In this document: positions 37,023-51,528 of the stretch, piece after piece
Layout of the letters: every line of letters begins with the position of its first letter
Numbering within the stretch: the first letter of the stretch is position 1
Assembly (NCBI RefSeq): GCF_003672135.1
Contig: NC_039507.1
Location: forward strand, 15,802,278-15,866,277
Length of the DNA stretch: 64,000 nt
Source: Ooceraea biroi
Taxonomy: Eukaryota > Arthropoda > Insecta > Hymenoptera > Formicidae
Direction: 5' to 3'
The notes under the pieces: generated by a model
Database searches by the model: none
What the model saw: only the letters and a program-made list of their open reading frames with translations
What the model was told of the DNA's origin: nothing
Program-made: the position numbers and the translations under genes

Positions 37023-40000
37023 GAGAGCTCTGTAATGCATCTGAAACAGAACTGAGAAATGTTGCTCACAGTTGATTGCTCATGTTATTAATTTTGCCCA
37101 CTCGCCAATCGCTCGGCCTCGCGATTCTCCGCGTTGCATCTTCCGAGAGTTATCAGAAAACGTGCGGTAACGTTAAAAATTAAACAATGTTCTTCATTCT
37201 TTGGCTCACTGTACGTGTTTATCATCGTGTCTTTTCTCTCTCTTTTTTTAATATTAATTCTATAGTTAGCTGTCCCCGTAACTGCGAATGGTGATCACTT
37301 GAAAAATATCCATGACGTATACGCAGCATGAAAAGGGATCGTGCATGAATAGCAATACGAGGCCAGAAGTGTGAAATTGTCTCATACTTTTAAAACGCAA
37401 GATTGAACAGCATGATGAGCACCGGTAAACCGGATTCCTATTGATCTCAGCAGCTCAGCAATAATAGTTTTTTTTCGGTACTCGATATAACTCCATGCAA
37501 TACTTATTTGTTAAGTTTATTGTCTACCTTCGGCAACATATAAGTTTCTTATCGACATTTTCTCTTCATCTCTCTTCATCCGTGCTGATATCTGGGATGG
37601 AGGATGAAGAGGAGAGAATGATTGCTGAAATTAAAATATTTCAAACGCTGCTTTGAAAAATGAAAGGTAATGAGGTGAGCCAGTTAATATGCGAGAAAAA
37701 CAAGCGATGATCGACGCAACGACGTTAAACATGAAAGTCTTGAAAGGAAATCTCAAGCACGCCGAGCGTTTTCTCCTCTTGAACATTCACCATCACGGAG
37801 CACTGTCAGCTGATTCTAGTACGGTGCACCACGAACGTGCGGACAAAGACACTGGCATGGTTACGGTCGGTGACTCGACCTGCTTCTCTGTACGATGAAA
37901 TGAGGTGGAAAAGGCAAGAGTACAGTTTTTGCGTTTATCCACTTCAGCGTAGGAATTTTGGATTTATTGGATATCACTGACTTGCAGGTCTATACAATGG
38001 AAAAAATTTATATGTTTTGTGAAAATCGATTTAATTCGCTCTATTCTTTTTATACAATTATTCGCTCCGAATAATTAATTACATCCTTCGACTTGGAGTG
38101 GACATCTGATTAGCAGTGTGGATGATATTCTTAATTTTTGCATGAGCATACAACGGAATAAAGAGCTATTTTTGAAAAGCTTCGAGTGAATCGAACGTAC
38201 GCTTCACGCATGCTCCTCGTGGCAAACAGCTTCTTTGTGCTCAGCGTTACTGCGTCGCGGCGTGTGAATCTCTTTGTTTGCTCCAGCTGCCACTACAATT
38301 GCTTCTGATTTCTCTATTTTTACAAATAAAATATAAAACAATATGAATGTGATTTTAAGAATTAAGCAAAACGTTACATAAGTTTTTTAGTATAGTACGT
38401 ACCTTCGATTTATTTTTATTTATTTATTTCATCAATTTTGTATAAACTTTTCATTAATAAAAATATAATAAATTGCTCCAGAGTCATAAGCGATTAAATA
38501 ATACGGAAGCTTTCGTAAATTGAATATACATGTTATATTTAAATCTTAATACGATCTTTAGGAATATATTCTATTTTTACAAATGCTACAATTCTCTCAC
38601 TATTCTTAGCTCATGTAAACAGATAAATTAGTTTGCTATTCGCACCGAACACAAAGTCCACCGCAAGTATATCAGTGGGTAAATTCTTTATTAAAGGGCT
38701 TGCTTTATCACACGTGTTTCCATTAAAATAGGTCAAGTGATATAAGACCTCGAATAGACTATACCGACTTACTCGCTACTAATAGAAGAGATCCAAAGGT
38801 GCAGTCGAGCAACGTAACGCTTGCACAATGTCGCGAAAGACATCGATTTCCAAGAGAGTGTGAAACAGCCGCATGAATAAAAAACCGGAAAATCGATACC
38901 GCAACACTGTCATAAAAATCCGCGATACAATAATCGTTAATTATCATTATCAATAGTGATACTTTTAACAGAAATAATAAAGTGTGTTGTCGTCGTTAAA
39001 TTGAATCTGGAATGTCCAATGAGACGCATATCTGTTTATCCTGACTAAACATCCTTGAAATCACTAACTCGACAAGCGCTGTGACGTAAACGTATCGTAG
39101 AATACTAAAAAATAAAACTGCGCATGGATTAATCAGTATTTCAAGATAACAAACATAATTGCATGCATTGCGCATCGGATTATTTGATTTTGAAATCGGA
39201 TTTTTGTCGTTAAAAATATCAAAGCTGATTAGTGCAATAATCATTACTAATAATAAATGTAGAATTCTTGCTGTTTAATTCATTTTAAATAATATTCCAG
39301 TTTTATATTAATAGAATGTTAATTAACTCCTAGTTATATAGATATAATTAGTATCGAAAAATTGTAAAAAGAAACTGTGTTCGAATAGATTATTATCAAG
39401 TATAAATCAATTGCGCAGTGGAACAAGTTATCAATAACGTCAGAACAAGTTTGCTGCAATTGCTTTTATATATTATACGAGCGATTAATCAGCATGCTTT
39501 TTTGAATCAGATTAATTACTATTAACACTTACGAGCTATACTGATAATATACTTAGTCCTTTTGGGCTATGATTATTAGTGGATATATAATTTAATTTGT
39601 CAAACTTTGATTAATTGTTATAACATTTCTGAGATTTTTAATTATGTGCAAAGTTTCCCGTACTTCAAACAAAGAACCGTGAGTTTAAAACTTTGCTCGC
39701 GATAGGTATTTCTGAGGGTTTATCTACATCATGATAATTGCAACGATGTTGTTTTCCTGATAACTTCATTTAACTTGAGAAAATCTTATGACGCAGACTT
39801 AGGAACGTCAATAAAATGATTATTATCGAGAAACGGAATCCAAGCCCATCTTATAAGTAAAACGCATTTCCATTTCACTATCGTTATTTATTTGCAGATA
39901 GATCACACGATCACGCAGGGATCGGGCTGCATAAATAATTCAACAGATCAAGCTGCTAAATATTGATTCAGAGTTTGTATTAAAGCGTTAAAAATAATAA

Positions 40001-43000
40001 TATAGATTCGAACTACAAAGAATAAATTTTTTAATGCAATCTTTATAAATAAATAATCGCATTTGAAGACTTCATTCATAGTGTAATGCCAAATATAATT
40101 TCTATATGGTTTAGATTTAGACTAAATAAATTGAAGTACTCCCTAATAGAAAGATCACAGTATCAATTTAGATTTGTTCAAAGTGCATTTTGATATATTG
40201 AGCTAAGTTTTATCACAAGAGAGATCACCGATCGCCGACCGTGACAGTTAATAATGACTTGCATATCTTTTTAATTGTTTCGATAACACTGATTGCACTT
40301 CATTTAGACAACAAAATCTTTTTGGGAAAACCTGTGTGACATTTTAAGCTGTATACATATTTCAATTGCACGTACAAGAGAAGACTCTTTGTTAATTGAT
40401 AAAAAAAGAAAAAATAAGAAAGTCTTCTAATAAAGTGTTTAGAAAATTTTGCACTGTTTAAGAGAAATCGCAAACATGAGTCATTTTATAAACTTGACAT
40501 GAAAAAGAATCTTCTGAATGTTGCCAAGTGCGTATACAGCTTCGACGTGTTTGTATCAGATAGCAAACGGGATTCTCGCATAAGATAGATTTGAGAATTA
40601 GTATCAGGCTAGAGAAGAGATAGAAGAGATTTCTCCCGCTCTTTTCCTCTCATTTAATTCCCCTCCGACAATATTAATTCTCACGAAGCGTAATCATGCC
40701 TAAGTATCTTCACAAAGTGGTACATCCGCTATTAAAAATATATAAATCTTTTCGCATTTATAACAAAAAGCACGTTCGATTAAATATTTTTTATGCCAAG
40801 TTCTATAATAAATTTTATGCCAATTTAGAAAAAATCAAGATATAACCATTTTGTAATAAATTTATAATTATGTATAATATCAAGTTTTGTGCATGTGTAT
40901 AGTCTTATTAGACTTAATATTTTATATCAATATACAATTATAAATTAATAATTCAATGCAATGTAACAAACATTTAACATATATTTGACATGAACCAAAT
41001 TGAAATTTATTTTTTCACGATTCTCTTCGTTCCTAATCTAAATTATCCGCGAAAACACTTTTGTCAGATTCTGAATCAATTAAGTTGTTCAAAAGCGATA
41101 AGATGTCTTAATCAAATTAATTTCGACGTACGATATACCGCGATATACCTATCATCTCACATTTGATTGCTCTACCCGCAAGAAGAAACTCCACAACTGT
41201 TTTGACTTCCGATATATCTTGATACGATCGTTATCACAGTGTTGATGATATTATCAATTAATGTCTGTGAAATGGTCGTTAATTCGTAGTTTGTATTTAT
41301 ATGCACGAACTTTAGCATATGATTATCATTAACGGATACGTATACGGACACGCCTCCACCAGGACTGGTTTATGATAAATGTGTTGTCTGTTTGATTTCT
41401 ATTGAGGTCGAGCGATGATCAAATCATGATTCGATCATCCTACTGAGACTTACGTAATGGGCTACTCTATGTATATTTCTTTTTTTTACAGAGCGCACTT
41501 TTTACATATTTTCTCCAGCAGTGCGAATCACAAAAAATTAATGATAAACGCTTTCGTCTTGTGAGATCAAGGCTCAAATTAATGTATCTCTGAAAACAAT
41601 TTCATTTTTTTCCTTTATGTATGCTATTATATTTTAGCATAAATAAAATTCATAAACAATACAAGTAGTGCTTGTATATCGAGATTTGTGTAAAATAATA
41701 TAATATTATTATAAATTTATTTTTCTTACATTTCTAAAAAGTGAAAGATTTAAATAAAAAAATATAGAATTTTTAAGATTTATTAAATATGACTTTTTTT
41801 ATAAATAATGTTAAGGTCACAAATTAACTTATGCAAAGTGATACGTTACTCATAGTTTCTCGATTATTTTAATATGGTGGTATGTATTTTCTTGATCATC
41901 GCATAACCGCGACGTAATCGTGAACATGTTAGCCTCATTTCGCGAGTATTTCAGTAACGCATTGAACCATGCACTTCCGGAATTTCAAATGGATTGCCTT
42001 GCATTGTGCGATATGTAGAATATCAATACTTTATGGCGTGTCGGCTTAAAAATGTATGCGATAATGGAGAGTCAACATCCGCGCAAATCATATTAGCAGT
42101 CGTCAAAAATAGCGTATAACATTTCTGCTATGGTGTTCACATATGCGCTTTCAGCAAAGAGATAAACTCTGGCGTTGCATGTAGCATTCTTGACGGCAGA
42201 AAAGTACATATTATCTCTTACGCAGCATATGAATCCAAAAAATCATATATAGATAAGCTATAATCTCAGCAAACGAATTATTCGGATAAGAGGAAAGGGG
42301 GGGGGGAAGAAAACAGCTAGATAACTTATTCATTTAAAAACTTACAGAAGAAGCACTAAAAATATTAACTTACAGAGTATTTTTTACTCTATTTTTTCAT
42401 AACTGGAAATAATTCATTTTCGTAAACAAAAGTAAACGCTGTGATTAAAAGATTATTATTCTATTTTAATAAAATTTTAATAAAATATATTTATACCTGT
42501 TTAACAATGAATCAATTTAAAATGCAATCGAATCTCAGAAAACAAAATATAAAAATTTAAAATATAAAAACAAACATAGATAAACCGTTTCTTCTTATTT
42601 GGGCGTGATGAATACGATAATGTTGATTATTACGATATAGATACCAATTAAAATTGATAAATAAGAGTTATATAATGTTTGTACAAATTTAAACAAAAGT
42701 TATCGTATTTTAATTTAAATTATCAGAACATCAATGTATTATCGCCATGTATATCTTTCAATTATGCACAATAAGTGTTAATCAAATCACTTTTCCTCGT
42801 TTAAATCAAAGAAAAACAACAATATCTTACAATATGTGACAAATGAGAACTAATTGGTCTACTACAGAGAATTAATAACAATTAACATATTCAACAACAT
42901 CACATTATCTAATGATGCATTAATAAACAGATGATACTTCCATTATTACGTTCTGGAGTATCAACAAAAATGATAAAATTCCTGATAATTAATTGTTGTT

Positions 43001-43800
43001 TTTCGCGTATTATGCAAAAATGATCTCAATGCAAATATTGCGTGCGTAATCGCGTAATCGTACGATTATATCCCAAACAACCAGCCAATACTACCCAGAT
43101 AATGTATTCGTAGATGTCTCATGAATTTATGAAACAAAGAATTACGTCTAAGTAATTAAGATTTCAGACAACAGAATGAATGCATGAATCATCCTGTTCC
43201 GCACGATAAATATTCAGCAACGTCAAGATAAATACTAAAAACTTCTGTTTTTTCGATTAGAATTATTTGCTTATAAACATTCGAGCCTTAAGATTACCCA
43301 TTATTCGCGAGCGACGTTTTCGGAAGATTTTGTAACTTGTAAATTAAAACTTCCTGAAGACAAGTGCTCTTTCTGAATCTACGGACATTTGAAACATTAT
43401 AACAGAAGATCTTAATTTTTTATTTAATTTCAAACGCAATTATTCGTAATGAAACGTAAGTTCAAGTGCAGCGTTTATTTAAAAATTGCAGAATGCACTC
43501 CAAATCGTTTTGTGCTGCAACATCATAGAATATTTCGCCGAAAAAGAATCAGTAGTTTCAGATTGATTGTACAAAATCCGTACTGTGCGTGATGGTATTT
43601 CCAGCACTCCTTAAAAGCTCATCTCCTCGTGATCTCATCGCCGGTGCAAAAACGAAACGCTTCGCCTTCGCATCGCACGTGACCCCCGGCAAAGCAGACG
43701 TGCTCGCGTGCTCCAGGGAACATAGGAAAAACAGACGTTGCACGTGGTCCGCGAGTGCTACGCGTGTCTTCCACTCCCGTCCCCGCGTTCACTTTCCCTA
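37023..43800. other. Gene-poor AT-rich intergenic stretch
   Basis: No gene or transposon recognised over almost 7 kb. Open frames (for example 37689-37898 plus, 38759-38953 minus) are short and without domains. A run of about ten G sits at 42297-42307. This may hold regulatory DNA for the flanking genes. Confidence 0.45.
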
Positions 43801-43834
43801 CCACCTTACCGTAAGAACCCCGTCCGGCAAGCAG

Positions 43835-43870
43835 TATAAAAACGAACGTGCGTCAACGCAACGAGTTAGT
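43835..43870 (+). promoter_or_regulatory. TATA box and predicted start of the MDR oxidoreductase gene
   Basis: TATAAAA at 43835-43841 is followed about 30 bp later by GAGTTAGTGCG, a plausible initiator. The coding ATG is 280 bp downstream at 44116. The surrounding 43,560-43,950 is GC-richer than the flanks, as expected of a promoter and 5' UTR. Confidence 0.5.
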
Positions 43871-44115
43871 GCGTTTCATGCGCTGAGAGAGGAAGGTACT
43901 GGGTGCTCGTTCATCCCGTTCTTCATCGTTCGCGAGTTCTTGCGATATTAGAGAAGTTAGATTTGCGTATAATAGGTGGGACAGGAATAAAAATCTCTTT
44001 GATTGTTTCACTGATCGCTAGAAGTGGTTTTGAAGAAAGCGATTAACGGAGTGCGAAAGTTTTAAGTGGGAAAAGTGCGGTGATATTGGAAAATTTTGTA
44101 TTTAATTGAACGGCT

Positions 44116-47100
44116 ATGCCGGTGGATTTGGAATCGATGGCGCCCGTTACTCACGAAACGAGATCTCACAAGGGGTAAGTGATTATGAAGTTTTTTACAT
44201 GTAGTTTTACGTTGTTGCGTTGTTCTCCATTGCGTGAAACAACGCAAGAATAGTGAGTCACATTAATGACTCAAAAGCGGTAGTGTATATTATATCAGAT
44301 TTTAGCAAATTGAATTCTTTTGAATTACAATTTAGGATTTCAATTATTTTGAAAACTTTTATATAAATACTCGTGCGGATAGTAAAATATGAAATGCTTA
44401 ATAAAATTACAGTAATTCAAACTACTCTCTGCTCGCAGAAATAAAGGAGCACATAATAAATAATTCTCGAAAGTATCCCTCATTATTTCAATATTTATTA
44501 TAATTCAGCATTTTGCAATTTGTTAAAAAGATGTTATATATGTATTTGATCAAGATACATCATGCGTTTATATATTAATGTCACTTAGTATTTTTTATTA
44601 TCATTTTTTGACGCAATGACATGTCTACAGAATTGTTTAAACCCACGTTTGTTTTTACTGAAAGTGCTGTAAGACTGCACGTTACGTTTTCTGTTTTTTA
44701 CACAACGTTTGTAAGTAAAACTTCTGCCGCAAAAACGGTCCCCGATCACCTGGCCGGGTAAGATTAAAACAGCTGATTCGTACTGTTCACGCGTTTGACA
44801 GGTATCTTCGTTGATAGACATATTGACACCAACAATATACTATCGCTAATTTTAGCATTGTTTTACATGCGACTTCAGAAAAGGGGAGATATGCCACTGT
44901 GTATTAATTAATTGGATATTAATCATACTTTCCTCTCACTCTATAAGTTATTTATAACAACTCTGCCTCTAACGGAGAAACTGGACTTCAAGTGGAAAAT
45001 ATTACATCGTTAATACCCTCTGCATGCACTTCCAAGTCTTTTTATTAATTTGTATGGAATTAGATATAACTGTGGGAAGGGGTAGGAACACAGATCTTTA
45101 TATATAATTATTTACACTAATTGTATCTGTAAAGATGTATTTAACTCTGAGATATATCCCCCTCTCCCTCCATGCATATTCCATGATAAAAGAAATATTA
45201 TCGTCCAGAACTTACAATTAAACGATAAAAACGCCTCTAAAAATGACTGAAAACCTACTTGATTGGTAGAGAAGCCACTTTGAAAGCGCTATCATTGTAA
45301 ACGCGTTCTGAATATGAGCTAATAATCTGCCTACCCTCTAACATAGCATCTTGGAAATTATAGGCCGTAATAAATAACTATGAAATAAATTTATTGATGA
45401 AGTGACATATTCGAGAAATTGCACAGAGTTTTGTAAAGATAAACAAGAGCTGAAATATATTATTTACTACAAGTTCTTCAATAAGTTTACACATGCTAGT
45501 TGATCAAACTTAAAATAAAATTTCTTATTAAAAATTTAACAATATTCCGAAAACTCCAAGTTGCAACAAACATCTAAACTCCTTTGTCTCTTCTGAAAAA
45601 TAACATTTGAACTTATTCTTTTTAACGCAGAAACTTGTACATTGCACTGTAATAATAATGCAAAAAGATAATTAATTAAAAAAGAAATTATCATATCAAA
45701 TGTCCACATAGATCGTCACGCAGAAACTTTACATTGGCGATTTTCCGTTGCAGAGAGAAGATGAATAAGCTGTGCCGCCAACTCTCCATCGAGAGTCCGA
45801 GCGTGACCGGCCGCGACTGCGTCTTCAGCTTCGACGTGCCCGTGCCGGATGTGCCAGCGCACGGTGCCCGCATCCGGGTAATGTGTGCCGGTGCATGTTA
45901 TCATCCACGACGTTCGCCGAGCCTCACCAGCTTGACTTCGGTATCGAGTGGTAGCAGCCTGGCTGCTGATGTGTCCATGGAGAGCGACTACCCAGTCTCC
46001 ACACCGCATCATGGGGTACGCGATGCCGCCCTGTTCCCCGGCTACGAAGTGGCTGGTGTGATCGAGTCGTTCGGCACTGACGTGCCCGAGGATTGCGAAC
46101 TTGCCTTGGGCGACCGTGTGATTCTCTATCCCTACGACGGCATCCCCAACGGCTACGTTGAGTACCTGGTAGTGCACGACCTCAAGTACCTGATCAAGAT
46201 CCCGGACAATATGTCGCTCAGCGTAGCGGCTATGCTGCCGGCTGGTGCACTCCTCGCTATGAACACCGTCTTCGCCGCTCACGAACATGTGCAGGTATAT
46301 TATAATTGATTAATCTGTCATTTATTACACTCTATCAAATATCATTTCTATATTTAATTAAATAAAATCAAAGATGGCTAAAGAATAAATTTGTAAAATC
46401 GCCAAAGCTGAGTCGTGTAAGAATGGACGTAAAATTCTTTATAAAAGAAAACTGATAAAGTTAGTGATTTAGATAGCAATTATTTTATCCTAAGGCTCAG
46501 TAAATTTAATTTCAGTTTAGCTATAAGTTCACGTAAGATTTACGTAAGCTACTTTTAATTATAATAAATGTAACAAAAACATTATGAAAATTCTTGTTTT
46601 TAAGCTAAGACTTTGACTTTATAACATACATAGCAATATCAAGCAAGAAAATTCAAATATTATAAATATTATAAATTCAAATATTAATACGTGACATGTT
46701 ATAGGCATTATTGAAGGAGAGAGGTGAGAAGAGCGTATGCAAAATTCTGGTGGTCGGCACAGGTGGTCTCGCTTTATGGGCGTTAAGAATCGCATCGTAC
46801 CACTTCAGCAACATGAGAGATAGAGTCACCACCACGATAGCCACTCTTAAGGACGATGGTCTTCTCATAGCTCAGGAATTTCAACGGTAAGCTTCATTAT
46901 AGCTTAATTAGATCTCCAGTAGTAAAGTAGATTAGTTGTTACTCAATTAGTGAATAAAGTTTTAAAAATTAATTGAACAAGTTTGTAGGAAGTAAGAAGT
47001 AAATACTTACTCGAAAGTTACGCTAAGAGCTTTATTTAAAAATAAATGACTCTTATATACTTAAGAGCAATTTGAGGAGCATTGAGACAAAAGATCATTC

Positions 47101-47619
47101 CAAACTAACGCTTATTGAGTGGAACTTACGTTTTAAAAGTGCATACAACTATCCATTGTATTATTCGATTTACCCAACAATAGTCGACACCTCGATTCCA
47201 GGGTGAGCGTCGTACAGTGGAACGAGGACCTGTACGAGAAACAGCTGATCGAGCGCACAATGGACGCCTGCGGCGGCCAGGTGGACGTGGTGATCGACTT
47301 CGGCACGACTTCGCGCAACCTCCACCGCAGCATGCAGTGCCTCAACAAGGGCGGCGTAGTGTTCGTTATCAAGGAGGTTGCCGACCGGCTGCTGCCCAAA
47401 TTCAGCCGACGAGTGGAGGAGAGGCAGCAGTCTATCAAACCGGTGGAGTTGGGCACGCTGGAGCAGTTGCAGGAGCTCGTGCAACTGGTCGGTTCTGGTG
47501 AGATCGAGCCGCCCCCACATACCGTTTACCCGGCCGAGGAGGCCCTCGATGTCGTCCAGAAGCTTTGCCACTCGGAGATCCAGGGCCGCGCGATCCTTCG
47601 CTTCTATCCCGCGGATTAG
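44116..47619 (+). CDS. MDR-superfamily oxidoreductase (zinc-type alcohol dehydrogenase-like)
   Basis: Exons 44116-44174, 45754-46294, 46705-46886 and 47202-47619 join in phase to 399 residues; the ATG exon opens MPVDLESMAPVTHE. An N-terminal GroES-like domain has VMCAGACYHP (Cys64, Cys68), FPGYEVAGVIESFG at 114-127 and GDRV at 139-142. A Rossmann domain carries VVGTGGLALWALRIA (GTGGLA 218-223) and DVVIDFGTTSRNLHRSM, the usual NAD(P)-binding layout. Family members use NAD(P)H to oxidise alcohols or reduce carbonyls and quinones; the substrate here is unknown. The catalytic-site PGHE motif reads PGYE (Tyr117), so one usual zinc ligand is absent, and no four-cysteine structural zinc lobe is seen. 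A Ser-rich loop (about 72-112) is longer than usual. It is probably cytosolic, as no signal or membrane segment is visible. Confidence 0.85.
44175..45753 (+). other. First intron of the MDR gene
   Basis: AT-rich; no coding signal. A minus-strand frame at 44585-44821 has no domain. Confidence 0.6.
46295..46704 (+). other. Second intron of the MDR gene
   Basis: About 410 bp, AT-rich, ends with an ATAG acceptor. Nothing else is seen. The third intron (46887-47201) is similar. Confidence 0.7.
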
Positions 47620-50600
47620 AGGACCGCCCGCAAGAAATTTCCTCACGGATCGCATATTGACGAACAATAGATTCGACGACGACGATGATCGGAAAGTCAG
47701 GACACCGGTCACACCGGTCCAGGTAGTGGGAATCGTACGATCGCGTGTGCGTTTGGGAGGCCCGATGCTCGAAGGAAATCGGAATACACAGGAACTATTG
47801 CGCGAGGAAGTAGTTGTTCCGTATGGCCGAGGTTTAGAATAGATGTTGCTACGCGCACGTCCCGCGAGACGATTCGCGAACACGAGCACTGAGATTTTCA
47901 CGGAGCAAAATGCGACGATGCGTTGATATCAGGAAAGATTTGATCCGCCGAAGATTTTGTAGGAGTCACGTGATATTTCACATATAATGGAGGAGTCGAA
48001 GAACAACGTCCCAGTTGGCGTTTGCTCAGCATTAACCATTGCTTCAGTAAATCCCATGTAACGACAACACGAAGCACGAGTAGCGTAACTTCATCGCTGT
48101 ATTCCATATCGCTGTTTTTAATGTTGAGAAGCGCACCATTTTTGAAGGAGATATAATCATCGTATAAGAAACCGAAGTCTTTCCCGTGGGGCTTCTTTCC
48201 CCAGAGAAATTCGTTGATAAAAAAAAAGCAGAACATTCATTAATCACTTTTAAGATAGACATCGTTTTTTGCATGACGTATAATTAACTTCCGCAAGTAT
48301 GCAAAGATAATCGCACGCATGCCGAATTGACATTACAAGCGAGATAACGACTTGGATGACACGAGATAATGACGTAAAGTAATGTCGCTGCGACTAGAAA
48401 GAAACATGGTCGCCAAACGAGCGACGATCTCTACTTCCTGTTAATGAATGTCTAATATTTGTCGTTTGCTAGGACAAGTAAATCAAGATATGATGATACC
48501 GAGCGCGTCAATGGAACGATGGAGCAATTAATAAGTGAAGATTGTGGGTTGCAAACGGTATTGTTTTCATGTTTAAGAATCGTTGGACAGAAATTGCTAA
48601 ACAGAATACATGAAGAAAGCAATATAATCGTTATTCGATGTTCTTTCGATCTTGTCGTGCTGAGATTAAATGACGTGCATGATAATAACTAATTGTGTGA
48701 TCCCAATATATTGACACACCTACAAGGAGTTATTAAGTATCAGCGACTGAATAGAAATGCCGAAATCGAGAAGCAAAACTTTTGCTTAAGACAAATAAAC
48801 GAAAATGACGAAAATTTGTCTCACAAAGTACTTAATTGATATCGCTGCTATATGTTCGTTAGTTAAAAAAGAGGTCTGTATTTTTCGGCGTATTTAAAAT
48901 GTAATTTTCTACTTAAAGAATTCCCAGTCTCTCTTGTTATTATATGTTAATATAGTCTCGTTAATTTTTACATACAAATTTGACGAGAAAATGCAGACCA
49001 ATTTGTTTGGTTGTTGATATAAATTGGATATGAGCAGATTTTTATACGATTAACCAGCGATTCATAGAACCGGGCGTTCTACTTTGATTGCGCTGTGAGA
49101 CGCAATGTGACGATCTTGTCGAATTAAGCACGTCAAGCGATATTATTTACCGTGTTAGCAGTGTCTGTCGCTATTTGTATTCACTCAAAAACGTCTCCCA
49201 GTGACAGTTGATTGATGTTCCTCACAATTATTCAGGTCCACAGAATCATTAGTATTATTGTTGTAAGAGACGTTTTCCGATCATTAAAGATATCGACAAA
49301 TATACCGCTGACACAGTATAGAGTATCGCTGCGAGACTCAAGCAAGTCCGATATTTGCGAATGCACTACAATGCATAATGCAGTGATATTGCAACACAAA
49401 ATCAAACATGTATGTATATTTAGAGTCAATTACAGTAAATATCAGTTCTAAAAAGTGAAGTGTCATCTCGCTATAGTGAGGTAATTTTAAAATGATGATT
49501 ATATAGCTCAAAAATGCGACGAGTAAGGTAAATGAATCTAAAATACTGTTCCGATTCCGCGGTCCGTGGCCTACAGGTGCGATGAACAATTCTTTCTAAG
49601 CATCTTTTTTAAACAACATATTTCTTAAGAGACTTATATCACGTTGAACACTATCATTACACACGTGCTGACGCTAAACTTGCCCTGTTTCGGTCCGGAT
49701 ATGATGACTGAATTTAAAAAGCATAATTTAAAACAATGCAACGCGCGACTACATCTAACATTCACTTTCTGCGAGCTTTTTAGATTAATCTATGATTACC
49801 TCACTGTACCGATAACACGTCACTGTGCGATATCGTGCAAATATTTGCGCAAATACCTATGGTGTATTTTGGTAGAATTCTCTACTCGGTACATTACTGA
49901 GATTGTATTTAGATCGTAGTTGCAACCTGCGAAAGAGTGCACTGGAATTGCGTTTCGAAGAGGCAAGAGGAACGAGCGTGTTTGTTATATCCAACAATGG
50001 TTTCGCGGAATCGTGGTCCGAGATCCGAGTTTTCGAGAAATCGCTAGCTGGCACGTGGCAAGAGCATAATCTCCGAGTCGATCCCAGTAATTGGAACGTC
50101 GCGCGACGCAAGTAAAACTTTATTGAGCGCGTGTAACCGCGCCCGGAAGATATCTCGTTGATTGTTGTTTATTATTAGATCAGTATTCACTTCAACTTTT
50201 CATTTAGTATAAGTTAGCGTAAGCCCGTTCACATAATAAGCTTACGACGCGAGCGCGAGTGATAATCGCAATGCAGTCGCAAGTCGCTGTATCTCGAAAG
50301 ACTGTTTCGTTCGTTTTAAGATGTACCCTTTTATTTTTTATCGTATCGTACATTTAGAAGATAGTTTAGCGCGTCGCATTATTGTATCTATACTGTTGTT
50401 TGTAACAGTGAACACATTATATTAGGGCGATAATGTAGCCTCAATACATTTTCTTTCTTTTTTTTAATAACGTGTGTTTCATTTTCCTCAATCTTACTAA
50501 TAATAATTATCTTATCTGTATTGAATGTTTTGGTCTCCTTTAGTAACCATGATTCAAATCTATATTGATATATTGTACATATAATGATAAAAGATTAAAT

Positions 50601-51528
50601 GACAAGGAGTATATTGTTTGTTCAACAACCGAAATAATGATCACTGTTTAAGTTCAATGCTTTGAAGTTAAGTGAAATGGCAAATTTATTCTCTTAAAGG
50701 ATGAATATTATTTTCTTTAGATAAAAGAGTATCAATAACGCTAACTTCAACAGAAACAGCAATTGAGCCTAACTAAAAGGGTAAACTCGAATTATTCGCG
50801 CGATGAATTTATTAATATCTTTATTACAAATATTTATCTTCGTAAAGCGAAGCGACGTACATGATTTTTGAAAAATCTAACAGTATATACATTAAACATT
50901 ACAACTAAAAGATCTATACAAATATCAGTATAATTGTGTAAAAAGGGTATGAAAGTAATGTAATGTAATAAAATAGAAAAATTTGATCATAAACGTATAT
51001 CTGATAGGCTTGTAGTATATATTATTTCTTCTAACAAAAAGGCATTCTAGCAGCCATTTGTTAAGCAAGAACATAGTTGCCATACTATAATATCAAGTCT
51101 TAATTCTGTACAATTGGAGATACGATCATCACAGCAAAAATATGTTATTCTCGATAAAACGCTATGTACAATTATACAAGTATATAACAACTCGACACCG
51201 ATGTACGTATATAAAAATCTTGAAGAATAATTATATAAATATCAAGTGTAAATTAAATACTAACAACAGATTTTAAGGAAGTTATATTCAAATACTTTCT
51301 GATCGGATTTAATCTCTTTTTTTAGATCTTTAAACTTCAGAATGAGCTAAAGCTTCTTGTAACATTTTAGCTAAATAATGAGCTCAATAAGTTTTCTTAA
51401 TAATGTAAAGCTGCCATACCCTCTCTTACAGGATAATTGTAAATAAAATCGAATATGATTTACGATCTTACGGTAAAGTTGCATATAAATATAAATTTAT
51501 GCCTTAACTCGATTGGATTCCATCATCA
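47620..51528. other. 3' UTR of the MDR gene and convergent intergenic region
   Basis: The first few hundred bases after the TAG are GC-richer and are probably 3' UTR. The rest is AT-rich. The final part (about 50,800-51,528) is presumably the 3' UTR of the minus-strand Tuba-like gene. The exon-like segment at 49920-50115 is described separately. Confidence 0.45.
49920..50115 (+). CDS. Exon-like open segment of unknown gene
   Basis: An AG acceptor (TTTAGATCGTAG) is followed by about 64 open codons including ALELRFEEARGTSVFVISNN and WSEIRVFEKSLAGTWQE, ending ARRK before TAA. Base composition is less AT-rich than its neighbours. It is in phase with the 46886 donor of the MDR gene, so an alternative 3' end is formally possible but would remove half the cofactor domain. 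No family was recognised. Confidence 0.2.

Noticed and set aside
39990..40070. tRNA-like T-arm (GTTCGAATC) on the minus strand
   Set aside because: A five-base T stem can be drawn, but there is no A box or acceptor stem at the proper distance.
43589..43951. 120-codon plus-strand frame upstream of the MDR gene
   Set aside because: It spans the TATA box and predicted start site, so it cannot be part of that transcript as one ORF; no domain.
45716..46288. 190-codon minus-strand frame
   Set aside because: Antisense shadow of MDR exon 45754-46294.
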